NCBI GenBank assembly: GCA_003252535.1
Contig: QKDN01000059.1
Coordinates: forward strand, 1-32,882
Length of the DNA stretch: 32,882 bases
Direction: 5' to 3'
Source: Campylobacterota bacterium
Lineage (GTDB): Bacteria; Campylobacterota; Campylobacteria; Campylobacterales; Sulfurovaceae
Shown here piece after piece: positions 17,627 through 25,755 of this stretch. The position numbers and the translations under genes were made by a program. Each line of letters opens with the position of its first letter. Within the stretch, counting starts at the first letter, position 1. The notes beneath the pieces are model-generated. The model ran no database searches, was not told the DNA's origin, and saw only the letters and a program-made list of their open reading frames with translations.

Positions 17627-18485
17627 TTCTGCTGTTGAATTCGTTGATGAGGACGAACCTGCGGCCGTCTCGTGAGCTCTTGACCGCTACGTATTTGTCC
17701 GGGAAGGCCTCCCTGAGCTGTTCGAGGGCGATCTGTACCAGGATACCGTCAAGCGGTCTTGTCTTACCGCGACCTTTGACCCTGACATACTCTATCACCG
17801 GCTCGATATAGCTCTTGATCATCTCATGCTGTGAGGTGAGGAACTGAGCGATCTCGAGCTTGAGGTAAAGGTTGTATTTGGCATAGAGCCAGTTGAAGAG
17901 CATATAGGAGAGGGCGTTGTAGCGGTACCCCTCTTTGCCGATGAGGAGCGCAGCGTCGTTACCGTCGATGAATATCAGGGCAGTATTGTCCACTACGTCG
18001 ACCTCTATGGTATCGATATCGAAGCAGCTGTGAGAGAAGAGTTCTTTGAGTTCCTCCTCGATCTTTTGTGCCAGTTCGAGATTGTTGTTCTCCGGGCGGC
18101 GGTGCTCATGATGATCCGTCTCCTCTTTGTAGTGCCTGCTCTCTGCATCGAAGAAACTGTCGAGTACTTTGTCGCTCCTGGTCGCATGCTCGGTACTTTG
18201 AGGGCTTTTCTCCTGCTGTTCTCTGCGGGGCTTGGTCTTTGAAGATGTCTCTATCTCTTCGATATCGACGGAGATCTCGATATGCCTCGAATCAACGGTC
18301 CTCGTAGGAACCTCTTCGGTCCGCTTGCACTCTGCTACGATGATAGCGCTCTTTTTCATAAATCCGAGCAACCCGTTGGAGGGGTGCTGGATCACTTCGT
18401 AATTCAGATCGGCAACTGAGCAGTTAAGCTTTCTTGCAGCCTCTTCGTAAGCCTCTGCAAGAGTCGGTGCCTCTACTTTTGTCAT
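17616..18485 (-). CDS. jag: Jag/KhpB family RNA-binding protein
   Basis: Jag (KhpB) is an RNA-binding protein encoded next to YidC in many bacteria. The 289-residue protein has an N-terminal Jag_N domain (1-50) with LNCSVADLNYEVIQHPSNGLLGFMKK split over the usual strand-loop. A charged, variable linker occupies about 60-135. A KH domain at about 150-215 contains LLIGKEGYRYNALSYML, and an R3H region at the end has VKSSRDGRRFVLINEF. The start overlaps the yidC stop by 4 bp (ATGA), so coupling is likely. The membrane-insertion link is from gene order, not from motifs in this protein. Confidence 0.9.
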   Translation of the reverse strand: MTKVEAPTLAEAYEEAARKLNCSVADLNYEVIQHPSNGLLGFMKKSAIIVAECKRTEEVPTRTVDSRHIEISVDIEEIETSSKTKPRREQQEKSPQSTEHATRSDKVLDSFFDAESRHYKEETDHHEHRRPENNNLELAQKIEEELKELFSHSCFDIDTIEVDVVDNTALIFIDGNDAALLIGKEGYRYNALSYMLFNWLYAKYNLYLKLEIAQFLTSQHEMIKSYIEPVIEYVRVKGRGKTRPLDGILVQIALEQLREAFPDKYVAVKSSRDGRRFVLINEFNSRNDD

Positions 18486-20104
18486 TCACTGTCCTTCGCT
18501 TTGCTATGTGCAAGCTCCTTGGCCATAGCTTTGTGTTTCTCATACGCTATATTGATATAATATTGCTGAGCGATAGATAAAATATTGTTCGTTAGCCAGT
18601 AAAGAACCAGTCCTGAAGGGAATGTAACGAAGAACAATGTCATGATCACCGGGAACCATTTGAATATCTTCTCCTGGAGCGGATCGGTGATATTCGACGG
18701 TGTGATCTTCTGCTGGAAATACATCGAAGCACCCATCAGGATAGGAAGGACGAAGTACGGGTCCATAACCGCAAGGTCGTTGATCCAGAGTATCCACTCA
18801 GCCCCCTGCATTTCGTCCGCATTGAGAAGCACACGGTAAAGGGCAAAGAATACCGGGATCTGAAGCAAGAGCGGCAGACAGCCCCCCATCGGGTTGGCCC
18901 CATGCTTCTTGTAGAGCTCCATCATCTTCATATTCATTTTCTGCGGGTCTTTGCCGTACTTTTCCTTGATCTCTTTCATTCTCGGTGCGAGGTCTTTGAG
19001 CTTCTGCATCGACATCATCCCTTTGTACGAGAGAGGGAAGAGGACAAGTTTGACAAGGATGGTGAAGAGGATGATCGCCCAGCCCCAGTTGCCAACGTAG
19101 GCATGGATCATAGCGATGATCGCAAAGAACGGTTTGGAGAGGAAGGTGAACCAGCCGTACTCGATCACTTCGGTCAGCATCGGATCGATCGATTTGAGTA
19201 TCTTGTGGTCTTTCGGCCCGATGTATCCGTGAAGTGCGAAGTCACTGCTCCCCTGGATGAACACGAGCGGGTCATCGCCCTTGTCCTTGGCTACCGTGAC
19301 GTTCATGCCACTCTTCGTATCGTAGAAGAACGAAGCGTAGTACCTGTCGAAAGAAGAAGCAATGAAAGCCCCTTTGAATGCTTCATCACCCTCTACCTCG
19401 CCGTCTTCGAAGGTCGAGATGATGCCATCGCTTGCCTTGACAAGGGCACCTCTTACGATAAGGTAATTTGATTTGTCGGCTACTGGTCTGTGGCCGGTAG
19501 TGATAAAATACGGAACATCCTGGGTAGTCTTGATCTTCAGGTCATAGTGACCGTCGGCATAGAACGTTATCTCTTTGGTCACTGTCATACTGCCAAGCTG
19601 CTGCGTAAGCGTCAGTGCGGCAGGTCCGTTGCTCACATCGATCGAAGAGGTTGAAGCACTGTAGGTACTTTTGAACGCCTCGTCATTGATCCCGGCATCA
19701 CCGAAACGGATTTCGAGAGGCTTCACTTCGCTGTTGCCTATGAGCAGCAGTTCATTGCCTTTTTCATCCCTGTACTTGTCCTCTTTGAGGGTTACCTGTG
19801 CGATACGTCCAAGATCATCTATCTGTATCACAGAAGTAGCGCTCGTGACTGTAGCGATGATATTGCCGTTCGTTGCAGCAGGCACGTTGTTCTGTACGCT
19901 GGCAGCAGCCGGTTTGGACTTATCCTGGGGTTGTTCAAGTGTTGTGGATGGTGCGGGGGAGGCAGATTGTGTTGCTGTTGTTGCAGTAGTAGCGTTCTGA
20001 TCGTTTCTGTTCTTGGGCTCCATTGTCCCTAGAAAATAGCTCGATCCGACAAATACCAAAAAGGATAGCGCCAACGCGATGATGAGTCGTTTCTGAAGAT
20101 CCAT
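18482..20104 (-). CDS. yidC: Membrane protein insertase YidC
   Basis: YidC inserts and folds inner-membrane proteins, alone or with Sec. The ~540-residue protein has an N-terminal membrane anchor (LIIALALSFLVFVGSSYFLG), a Thr/Ala/Gln-rich linker and a large periplasmic beta domain to about 330. The Oxa1-like core follows, with WGWAIILFTILVKLVLFPL containing the conserved groove Arg replaced by Lys, then MKEIKEKYGKDPQKMN and further spans. ATG 20104 is used here. An in-frame TTG at 20113, with AAGGG upstream and one base after the rnpA stop, is a real alternative. yidD, often found between rnpA and yidC, is absent here. Confidence 0.95.
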   Translation of the reverse strand: MDLQKRLIIALALSFLVFVGSSYFLGTMEPKNRNDQNATTATTATQSASPAPSTTLEQPQDKSKPAAASVQNNVPAATNGNIIATVTSATSVIQIDDLGRIAQVTLKEDKYRDEKGNELLLIGNSEVKPLEIRFGDAGINDEAFKSTYSASTSSIDVSNGPAALTLTQQLGSMTVTKEITFYADGHYDLKIKTTQDVPYFITTGHRPVADKSNYLIVRGALVKASDGIISTFEDGEVEGDEAFKGAFIASSFDRYYASFFYDTKSGMNVTVAKDKGDDPLVFIQGSSDFALHGYIGPKDHKILKSIDPMLTEVIEYGWFTFLSKPFFAIIAMIHAYVGNWGWAIILFTILVKLVLFPLSYKGMMSMQKLKDLAPRMKEIKEKYGKDPQKMNMKMMELYKKHGANPMGGCLPLLLQIPVFFALYRVLLNADEMQGAEWILWINDLAVMDPYFVLPILMGASMYFQQKITPSNITDPLQEKIFKWFPVIMTLFFVTFPSGLVLYWLTNNILSIAQQYYINIAYEKHKAMAKELAHSKAKDSE

Positions 20105-20114
20105 TTGTTCCAAT

Positions 20115-20513
20115 TTATACCCTTTTGTTGTTGTTCTCTGTTGAGTTTTTGACGTTTGTGATAGGGTCCAAAGAGGCTTTGAGAGCAGAACACTTTTTGA
20201 GTGCGTAAAGATAGTTCCTTTTGACTTCGAGAAACTTTTGCTCCAGGAGTTTCGGCTTTGCTACGAGAGCATAGCTTCCATCCCTGATTGAATCTGTATT
20301 TTCGATAAAGTGTGCTCTCAATAAGCGCTTTGCTCTATTGCGGTGCACTGCATTCCCTATTTTTTTGCTTGCTACGAACCCTACTCTTTTTTGTTTGTCA
20401 TCGCGAAAAAACAGAACAAAATAGGGAGTATGCCATGACATGGAGGAGCTGTGATAAACTCCGTTGAATTCTTTAGTCGTTCTCAGACGACTAAAACTTT
20501 TTATGCTGCTAAT
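20115..20513 (-). CDS. rnpA: Ribonuclease P protein component with non-canonical start
   Basis: RnpA is the protein subunit of RNase P, which matures tRNA 5' ends. The core has [20 protein letters not shown], the basic RNR-type signature, and a C-terminal helix. The first in-frame ATG (20441) would give 108 residues but lack the conserved N-terminal helix. That helix, [15 protein letters not shown], is encoded upstream in the same frame. The frame is open back to a TAG inside rpmH, yet it holds no ATG, GTG or TTG. ATT at 20511-20513, overlapping the end of rpmH and 9 nt after AAAGG, is the best candidate. ATA and CTG are other options. The start given is therefore a proposal. Confidence 0.85.
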   Translation of the reverse strand: MSSIKSFSRLRTTKEFNGVYHSSSMSWHTPYFVLFFRDDKQKRVGFVASKKIGNAVHRNRAKRLLRAHFIENTDSIRDGSYALVAKPKLLEQKFLEVKRNYLYALKKCSALKASLDPITNVKNSTENNNKRV

Positions 20514-20635
20514 CTTTTTCTGCCTTTGGCTCTTCTAGCTGCAATTACCTTACGACCGTTCTTTGTCTTCATACGAGCTCTGAATCCGTGAGTTCTCTTG
20601 TATGGAGTATTGTGTGGCTGATATGTTCTTTTCAT
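20501..20635 (-). CDS. rpmH: 50S ribosomal protein L34
   Basis: L34 is a small, highly basic protein of the large ribosomal subunit. The 44-residue peptide begins [18 protein letters not shown], continues [20 protein letters not shown] and ends KRLAA, the classical L34 sequence, and has normal length. The ATG follows AAGGATATTTCAC. A TAGAAT -10-like box lies about 55 bp further upstream. It heads the rnpA-yidC-jag-mnmE series, and the rnpA reading frame overlaps its 3' end. nspC is divergent. Confidence 0.97.
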   Translation of the reverse strand: MKRTYQPHNTPYKRTHGFRARMKTKNGRKVIAARRAKGRKRLAA

Positions 20636-20808
20636 TGTGAAATATCCTTGTGTGATTTTCTACCAAGCGACTTGAGTAGTTTTTAGGTCGCGATTCTATC
20701 GTAATGTTGCTTAGAGTACAAAGAAACAGTACCATTTCATAACCTTGATCAAAAGTGCTTTCTCCCTGCTCTTCCTGTACGAGAGCCTGATATCAACTAT
20801 TTTTTGGG

Positions 20809-20814
20809 TATAAT
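20809..20814 (+). promoter_or_regulatory. -10 box of nspC promoter
   Basis: TTTTTTGGGTATAAT is a good Campylobacterota-type T-run plus -10. Only CGGCCT (6 nt) lies between TATAAT and the nspC ATG. No Shine-Dalgarno fits in that gap. Confidence 0.6.
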
Positions 20815-20820
20815 CGGCCT

Positions 20821-21975
20821 ATGAAAAAAGTATCAAAACTCAACCATATCATCGACCTTCTCCCCTCTCCGGCATGGGTACTCGAAGAGGACCTGCTCAA
20901 ATACAATCTCGCCATCTTCGAAGAGATCCAGCAGCGCAGCGGTGCCAAAATACTCCTCGCACTCAAAGGCTACTCCCTCTGGGCATCTTTCGATACCATC
21001 GCGCAGACGCTCCACGGATGCTGTGCCAGCGGACTCAACGAAGCGCTCCTTGCACACAATAGATTCGGCAAGGAGGTACATACCTACTCTCCGGCGTTCA
21101 AAGAGAGCGAGATAGAGCAGATCGCTTCTATCTCCCACCACATGGTGTTCAATTCGCCGCAGCAGTTTCACAGGTTCGCCGACAGGGCACTGAAGGTCAA
21201 TCCGAACCTCTCCCTGGGGCTGCGAATCAACCCCGAGTACTCCGAAGCCCCCGTAGAGCTCTACAATCCCTGCGGTCTCTACTCGAGGCTCGGTACGACA
21301 CTTGCCAACTTCGATCCCTCTATCCTCGAAAAATGCGACGGCTTCCATCTCCATGCCCTTTGTGAGCAGGACTCAGATGCGCTTGAAGGGGTTCTCAATG
21401 CATTCGAAGAGAAGTTCGGTGAGTACCTCCACGGGCTCAAATGGCTCAACTTCGGGGGTGGCCATCATATCACAAAGGACGGCTACCACAAGGAGAAGCT
21501 CATCGAGCTTATCATCAGGTTCAAAGAGAGATATAATGTCGAGGTCTACCTCGAACCGGGTGAAGCGGTCGGCTGGCAGACGGGACCTCTCGTCGCCACT
21601 GTACTCGATATCGTCCATAATGGCATCGATATCGCCATCCTCGACACCTCCGCCGAAGCCCATATGCCCGATACCATCATCATGCCCTACCGTGCTGCCG
21701 TCAGGGGTGCTGACGAGCCGGGGGTCAAGGCACATACCTACAGGCTCTCTGGCAATACCTGCCTCGCAGGCGATATCATGGGGGACTACAGCTTCGATGC
21801 ACCGCTCTCAATAGGTGATAAAGTGATCTTCGAAGACCAGATGCACTACACCATGGTCAAAGCAACGACATTCAACGGTATCGCCCTCCCCTCCATCTGC
21901 ATCCTCCGCACGGACGGTACGCTCGATGTCGTACGTGAATTTGGCTACGGGGATTTCGAAAGCAGGCTCGGATAG
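20821..21975 (+). CDS. nspC: Carboxynorspermidine decarboxylase
   Basis: NspC is a PLP enzyme that decarboxylates carboxynorspermidine or carboxyspermidine to norspermidine or spermidine, the main polyamine route in many Campylobacterota. The 384-residue protein has family length. The PLP lysine is K49 in LALKGYS. Other marks are CASGLNEALL, HLHALCEQ, the phosphate-binding GGGHHITKDGYH and EPGEAVGWQTG. The terminal domain has CLAGD and EDQMHYTMVK. Its ATG is only 6 bp from a TATAAT box and has no ribosome site, so the message is probably leaderless. The carboxynorspermidine dehydrogenase partner is not in the window. A GNAT gene follows after 4 bp. Confidence 0.95.
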   Translation: MKKVSKLNHIIDLLPSPAWVLEEDLLKYNLAIFEEIQQRSGAKILLALKGYSLWASFDTIAQTLHGCCASGLNEALLAHNRFGKEVHTYSPAFKESEIEQIASISHHMVFNSPQQFHRFADRALKVNPNLSLGLRINPEYSEAPVELYNPCGLYSRLGTTLANFDPSILEKCDGFHLHALCEQDSDALEGVLNAFEEKFGEYLHGLKWLNFGGGHHITKDGYHKEKLIELIIRFKERYNVEVYLEPGEAVGWQTGPLVATVLDIVHNGIDIAILDTSAEAHMPDTIIMPYRAAVRGADEPGVKAHTYRLSGNTCLAGDIMGDYSFDAPLSIGDKVIFEDQMHYTMVKATTFNGIALPSICILRTDGTLDVVREFGYGDFESRLG

Positions 21976-21979
21976 ATAC

Positions 21980-22435
21980 ATGGGCGATACTGTCTCGTTC
22001 ATGGTTGCAGGTACAGAAGACATCCCTGCTCTCATCGGGCTGCTTGGCGAACTCTTCGGTCAGGAGGCGGAATTTGTCCCCGACCGTGCAGCCCAGGAAC
22101 GGGGGCTTGGGATGATCATCAATGATCCCGCTATCGGAGAAATATTTATTGCGAAAGAAGCCGACAGCATCATAGGTATGGCCAACCTCCTCTATACCGT
22201 TTCCACCGCCCTCGGAGCCAGGGTGGCCATACTCGAAGATGTCATCATCAGCGAAGGATACCGCTCAAAGGGCATCGGTCAGAAGCTGCTGCAACATGCC
22301 ATGACTCAAGCCAAAGAAAATGGCTGCAAGCGGATCACACTCCTCACCGACAGAGATAATATCCAGGGACAAACCTTCTACAGGAAACTCGGCTTCAGCG
22401 ACTCTGATATGATACCTATGAGATATTTTCCATGA
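21980..22435 (+). CDS. GNAT family N-acetyltransferase
   Basis: The 151-residue protein is a GNAT acetyltransferase, moving an acetyl group from acetyl-CoA to an unidentified amine. The acetyl-CoA-binding loop is visible as GYRSKGIGQKLL (R/Q-x-x-G-x-G/A type), preceded by the strand AILEDVIIS. The C-terminal part has NGCKRITLLTDRDN and FYRKLGFSDSD, typical of the family. The start ATG at 21980, four bases after the nspC stop, is chosen; an upstream in-frame ATG inside nspC and a later one at 22001 are possible. The tight link to nspC raises the idea of polyamine acetylation, but this is inference from position. Confidence 0.85.
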   Translation: MGDTVSFMVAGTEDIPALIGLLGELFGQEAEFVPDRAAQERGLGMIINDPAIGEIFIAKEADSIIGMANLLYTVSTALGARVAILEDVIISEGYRSKGIGQKLLQHAMTQAKENGCKRITLLTDRDNIQGQTFYRKLGFSDSDMIPMRYFP

Positions 22436-22453
22436 CCCGACAGGAGGAAGATA

Positions 22454-22855
22454 ATGAAAAAACTGTTTCTCGTCGCACTTCTGTATACAGCACTCCATGG
22501 AGGCGATATCGTCGATATGGCGATCTATAACACCACGAAGGAGTTCATCTCCATCGTACAGTACAATGATCGCAAAATGAGTACCGAAAAGATCATTCCT
22601 CTACTCCACGACAATATACTCGACAAGAGTGAACAGGCTCTCAATGAACGGGTATACAATATCAGCTGTGACCTTATCGCACCACCCAGGATCGAAAATG
22701 TACAGGAGCTTAAAAATCTTACAAGCACATCAGTAAATAATAATGGAAGAGAATACCAGGTCTTCCTGCGAACCAAAGATGGCAGAGTAGTCTCTATCTC
22801 ACTCTATTATCAGAATGGAAAAGCAAAGATATCGTCGTTTGCGGGGATGAAGTAG
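22454..22855 (+). CDS. Small exported protein of unknown function
   Basis: The 133-residue protein starts with a probable signal peptide (MKKLFLVALLYTALHGG). The mature part is mixed alpha/beta and ends with strand-rich GREYQVFLRTKDGRVVSISLYYQNGKAKISSF. One cysteine occurs in YNISCDL, so no internal disulfide is expected. AGGAGGAAGATA gives a strong ribosome site. The gene follows the GNAT gene by 18 bp on the same strand and may share the nspC transcript. I do not recognise a family. It converges with yjdM. Confidence 0.7.
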   Translation: MKKLFLVALLYTALHGGDIVDMAIYNTTKEFISIVQYNDRKMSTEKIIPLLHDNILDKSEQALNERVYNISCDLIAPPRIENVQELKNLTSTSVNNNGREYQVFLRTKDGRVVSISLYYQNGKAKISSFAGMK

Positions 22856-22906
22856 AAATTGTGTGTAATGCAAAGGACACCCCAAAATAGGATGTCCTGT
22901 GTTAGA

Positions 22907-23254
22907 CTATGATTTTTTGACAAACTCTTGTTTGAGCTTGATAGCGCCGATACCCGGTACTTTACAGTCGATATTGTGTCCGTCGTTCCCTTCGACAAGT
23001 CTGATACCCTTGATCTTGGTACCTACCTTGATACCTGAAGAGCTCCCCTTGACCTTGAGGTCTTTGATCACCGTCACATCATCGCCGTCTGCGAGGACAT
23101 TGCCATTGGCATCTTTGACTACCAGCCCGGATTCATCCCCGGCAGCAGTCTCATTTTTGTTCCACTCGTAGCCGCATTCGGGACAAATTAGCAAATCCCC
23201 GTCCTCATAAGTGTATTCGCTTCCGCATTTGGGGCAATTTGGTAATTTTTCCAT
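22907..23254 (-). CDS. yjdM: YjdM (PhnA) family zinc-ribbon protein
   Basis: The 115-residue protein has an N-terminal zinc ribbon with C7-x2-C10 and C24-x2-C27 (NCPKCG and ICPECG). The family's C-terminal domain follows, with [23 protein letters not shown] and [27 protein letters not shown]. This matches the protein long called PhnA in E. coli, which is not the phosphonoacetate hydrolase despite the name. Its biochemical role is unclear. The ATG follows AAAAGGATAG, and a TACAAT -10-like box lies about 30 bp upstream. The gene stands alone, converging with the small exported protein gene. Confidence 0.92.
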   Translation of the reverse strand: MEKLPNCPKCGSEYTYEDGDLLICPECGYEWNKNETAAGDESGLVVKDANGNVLADGDDVTVIKDLKVKGSSSGIKVGTKIKGIRLVEGNDGHNIDCKVPGIGAIKLKQEFVKKS

Positions 23255-23347
23255 TACTATCCTTTTGAAATTTTTGTGTAATTGTAGGGTAATAATGACC
23301 GAATGTCAAATTGGAGGGGCTCAGAACCCGGGAAACGGACCCTCGGT

Positions 23348-24115
23348 CTATTTCACAGGTGCCAGCGTCGCCACGTACATCCCGACGATCTCATTCATCT
23401 TTGCAGTGATGGAATCGGTAGTGGAGAAGACGATCTTGGGGAGACCGCCTTTTTCGATATTGAGGTAGAACTTGTAGACGATCTTCCACATCTTATCGAC
23501 CTCGCCCAGCTCCGCCGTGATCTGCGGTGTGTTTTGCTCATAGCTCATGAGCTGCTTGAGGATATTGTCGAACTCCTTGACGGTCTCTTTCATCTGGATG
23601 ATCGTGTTGTCATCTTTGACCCCAGCCTGGTAAGCGATATAGTACTTTGCGATCCTTTGTGAAAGCATCCTTGTTTTGCCTGAGATATCGACGATCACAT
23701 TTGATTTTTGATTCTCGGTCAGGGCCTTGACGACATAGTCACTCCCCTCGAGCATCGATTCGCTGAGGTCGAGCATGATCGTACCGTTCTCCACGCTGTA
23801 GGCTTCATTGGAGAGGGCTTCGAACTCCTGTAAGCTCATATCGACGAAGGCTATAAGATTGCGGATCTCTTCATCTTTGATCTCACCGCCGAGTCTCTGC
23901 TGTGCCGTCTTGAACTCGACGAGACTCGCCTTGAGCTGTTTGAGGGCATTCGATTTATTGATACCCCTCCCGGCGTAGAAGTAGTCCTTGGCCATCCTCT
24001 GTGTCAGCATCCTTTGCTTGCCAGCTATATCTACGATGTTATCGGCTGCCGCGGCGAATGCACAGCTACCCGCTACTACAGACAAAAAAACGAAATATGC
24101 TATTCTCTTCATCAT
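23348..24115 (-). CDS. Exported protein with two PilJ/NarX-like sensor motifs, copy 2
   Basis: This 255-residue protein has a signal peptide (MMKRIAYFVFLSVVAGSCAFA) and two repeats of a helical unit. Each unit begins with a P-box-like motif, AGKQRMLTQRM (31-41) and SGKTRMLSQRI (145-155). This motif resembles the N-terminal sensor domain of PilJ and the nitrate-binding P-box of NarX/NarQ. No transmembrane anchor after the signal and no HAMP, kinase or methyl-accepting domain follow, so it looks like a free periplasmic module. The ATG-ATG start at 24115 follows AAAGGA and is preferred to the upstream in-frame start inside the neighbouring gene. It follows its paralogue by 10 bp. The ligand is unknown. 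Confidence 0.8.
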   Translation of the reverse strand: MMKRIAYFVFLSVVAGSCAFAAAADNIVDIAGKQRMLTQRMAKDYFYAGRGINKSNALKQLKASLVEFKTAQQRLGGEIKDEEIRNLIAFVDMSLQEFEALSNEAYSVENGTIMLDLSESMLEGSDYVVKALTENQKSNVIVDISGKTRMLSQRIAKYYIAYQAGVKDDNTIIQMKETVKEFDNILKQLMSYEQNTPQITAELGEVDKMWKIVYKFYLNIEKGGLPKIVFSTTDSITAKMNEIVGMYVATLAPVK

Positions 24116-24125
24116 AACGGGTCCT

Positions 24126-24893
24126 TTACTGGAGCTTTTCATAGAGACTCGTGATCTCATTCATATCGGCAGTGATCTTGTCGGTGGTTTTCGCAATGAG
24201 ACTCGGGATATATTTTTTCGAATTGGATGCACCGAGCACTTCGAAGAAGAGCATACCCTTCTTGACATCTTCGAGTCCACTTTTGATGGAATCGGTATTC
24301 TTGTCAAAGGCGAGGAGTTTTTTCTGTGCATCCAGGAATTGCTGGAGGGTCTCGGTGAGCAGTGCATCGCTCTTTGACACACCCCATACCTTGAACATAT
24401 AGAGACTCCCCAGACGCTGGGACAGCATCCTCTGTCGTCCGGATATATTGACGATCTCCCCTGTCTGGTGTGTAGCTGTTGCGGCAAGTGCATTGGTAGC
24501 TTTGTGGGCAGCGGCAAGGAGCTGTTCCACTTCGTCGAAAAGGGTGCCAGCTACCTCTTTGGAGGGAGTTGCAAGGAGTTTTGCCCTGGTAGGCTCCCAG
24601 AGCGATTTGAGCTCTGCGAGGGCATCCGAGGATGCTTTATCCTTCCCATCTACGAACTTGATAAGATCGTTCAGTGTATCTTCGAAGAGCTGGGCTGACT
24701 CTTCAAGCTCTTTTTTCGGATTGCCGTAGATCATATTCATACCCAGCATCGAGTAGCTTTTCATCATTTTCTGAGAAAGCATCCTTTGTCTGCCGGCTTT
24801 GTTGATCGCTTCGTTGAGGGTAGCGATCTCTGCACATGAGAAGGTTACCAAAGTGAAAAACAGTGCGATCACTTTCAGGCCAGGTCTGTACAT
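24126..24893 (-). CDS. Exported protein with two PilJ/NarX-like sensor motifs, copy 1
   Basis: The 255-residue protein has a signal peptide (LKVIALFFTLVTFSC) and the same two-unit design as its downstream paralogue, with AGRQRMLSQKM (33-43) and SGRQRMLSQRL (151-161). The regions between are predicted to be helical. The final helix contains TDKITADMNEITSLYEKL, close to TDSITAKMNEIVGMY in the paralogue, so the two arose by duplication. Like copy 2 it lacks any signalling output domain. AAGGAGAAGAT is a strong ribosome site, and a TATAAT lies at 24915-24920. The pair may bind a small anion or other ligand in the periplasm for a partner encoded elsewhere. Confidence 0.8.
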   Translation of the reverse strand: MYRPGLKVIALFFTLVTFSCAEIATLNEAINKAGRQRMLSQKMMKSYSMLGMNMIYGNPKKELEESAQLFEDTLNDLIKFVDGKDKASSDALAELKSLWEPTRAKLLATPSKEVAGTLFDEVEQLLAAAHKATNALAATATHQTGEIVNISGRQRMLSQRLGSLYMFKVWGVSKSDALLTETLQQFLDAQKKLLAFDKNTDSIKSGLEDVKKGMLFFEVLGASNSKKYIPSLIAKTTDKITADMNEITSLYEKLQ

Positions 24894-24914
24894 ATCTTCT
24901 CCTTACTATGGGAT

Positions 24915-24920
24915 ATTATA
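24915..24920 (-). promoter_or_regulatory. -10 box for the paired PilJ-like genes
   Basis: GGATTATAATATCC on the minus strand contains TATAAT 22 bp upstream of the first ATG. An AAGGAG ribosome site lies in between. Confidence 0.5.
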
Positions 24921-24980
24921 ATCCGTCAGTTTACCAGAAGATATATATCAATACCATGATTTATATCAACAGATGTACCC

Positions 24981-25322
24981 TTATGCTGCACAGCCTGGAT
25001 GGTTCAGTCCGTCGACATATCCCCTGTATACTTCTTTCGCAGGGATGTTGTTCTGATATATTTTGAGAATTTCCCTGATAAAGTTGATCGGATACTCGTA
25101 GGTATACCCTGTATCCTGCTCATAATACTTCTCAAGTGTCTCATACATCAGCTCGTACACTTCGGCATCTTCCTGCTTGAGTCTTTCGAGATCGTTCTGA
25201 GCCTGGATAAGGGTAGCATCGTTGAATACCCCTCTTGTATCGATATTCTTTCTTTTTTCTACATACTCTCTGAGGTCTTTTCTGTTTCTTACATAGTCGG
25301 TAAATAGTTCAATAAGTGTCAT
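24981..25322 (-). CDS. Hypothetical protein, 113 residues
   Basis: The start at 25322 is chosen because AAGGAG lies 6 nt before that ATG; the longer open frame has no such signal. The protein is charged and mostly helical, with MTLIELFTDYVRNRKDLREYVEKRK, then an EEL-like run DLERLKQEDAEVYELMYETLEKYYEQ. A Tyr-rich segment (TGYTYEYPINFI) follows, and the end is GYVDGLNHPGCAA. No signal peptide or membrane span is seen, so it is probably cytosolic. I do not recognise a family. Base composition is a little AT-richer than that of the neighbouring housekeeping genes, and a repeat-rich region follows upstream of it. Confidence 0.65.
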   Translation of the reverse strand: MTLIELFTDYVRNRKDLREYVEKRKNIDTRGVFNDATLIQAQNDLERLKQEDAEVYELMYETLEKYYEQDTGYTYEYPINFIREILKIYQNNIPAKEVYRGYVDGLNHPGCAA

Positions 25323-25400
25323 GATGTTCTCCTTAACTATTATTTCTATCATTATTATGCCATTTTTATATAGCATTAGTATAGCAATATTTCTCTGCAT

Positions 25401-25593
25401 AAATAATTCTTTTGTAGAACTATAGGAAAATTATCGGGAACTACGTCGAAAAACCGTACAGAACATCCTGTTCTGATCATGTTTTTACACAGTATTTGCC
25501 GCAAATATACTAACAGAATCACCCGACACAGCGCCTGTACTTGCTCAATGAAATTTGCAAAACCATGAGGCTGTCCCGTCATATATATCGATA
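25401..25593. other. Gene-poor stretch with two dyad symmetries
   Basis: No convincing gene is seen here. An open frame on the minus strand (25376-25582) lacks a ribosome site and recognisable motifs. Two palindromes stand out: CAGAAC-ATCCT-GTTCTG at 25459-25475 and TATTTGC-C-GCAAATA at 25493-25507. They could be protein-binding sites or RNA hairpins. The stretch leads straight into the MITE-like element. Confidence 0.5.
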
Positions 25594-25723
25594 GGGCACC
25601 TCTTAAAACTATACTCCATGAGAGCGCTCCTGCACCATGCGAACGCTTTTACCCGTTGTACGGGTTGAGCGCATGGCTTCTCACTCTCTCATTGGAGGAA
25701 TGATCCAGTTTTTAGAGGTGCCC
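25594..25723. mobile_element. MITE-like element with terminal inverted repeats
   Basis: A 130-bp element begins GGGCACCTCTTAAAACT and ends AGTTTTTAGAGGTGCCC, near-perfect inverted termini of about 17 bp. Inside, CCATGCG and ACCCGT pair with ACGGGT and CGCATGG to form a central hairpin, and GAGAG/CTCTC runs add further pairing. It encodes no transposase. The termini look like those of some IS5-type elements, but that is from memory. No clear target duplication is visible in the flanks. Confidence 0.65.
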
Positions 25724-25755
25724 GGTAGATCGTTGCAACACTACGCCGACAGATT

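Noticed and set aside
25376-25582. 68-codon minus-strand ORF as a possible transposase remnant
   Set aside because: No ribosome site and no DDE or other transposase motif. It overlaps two palindromes and is probably non-coding.
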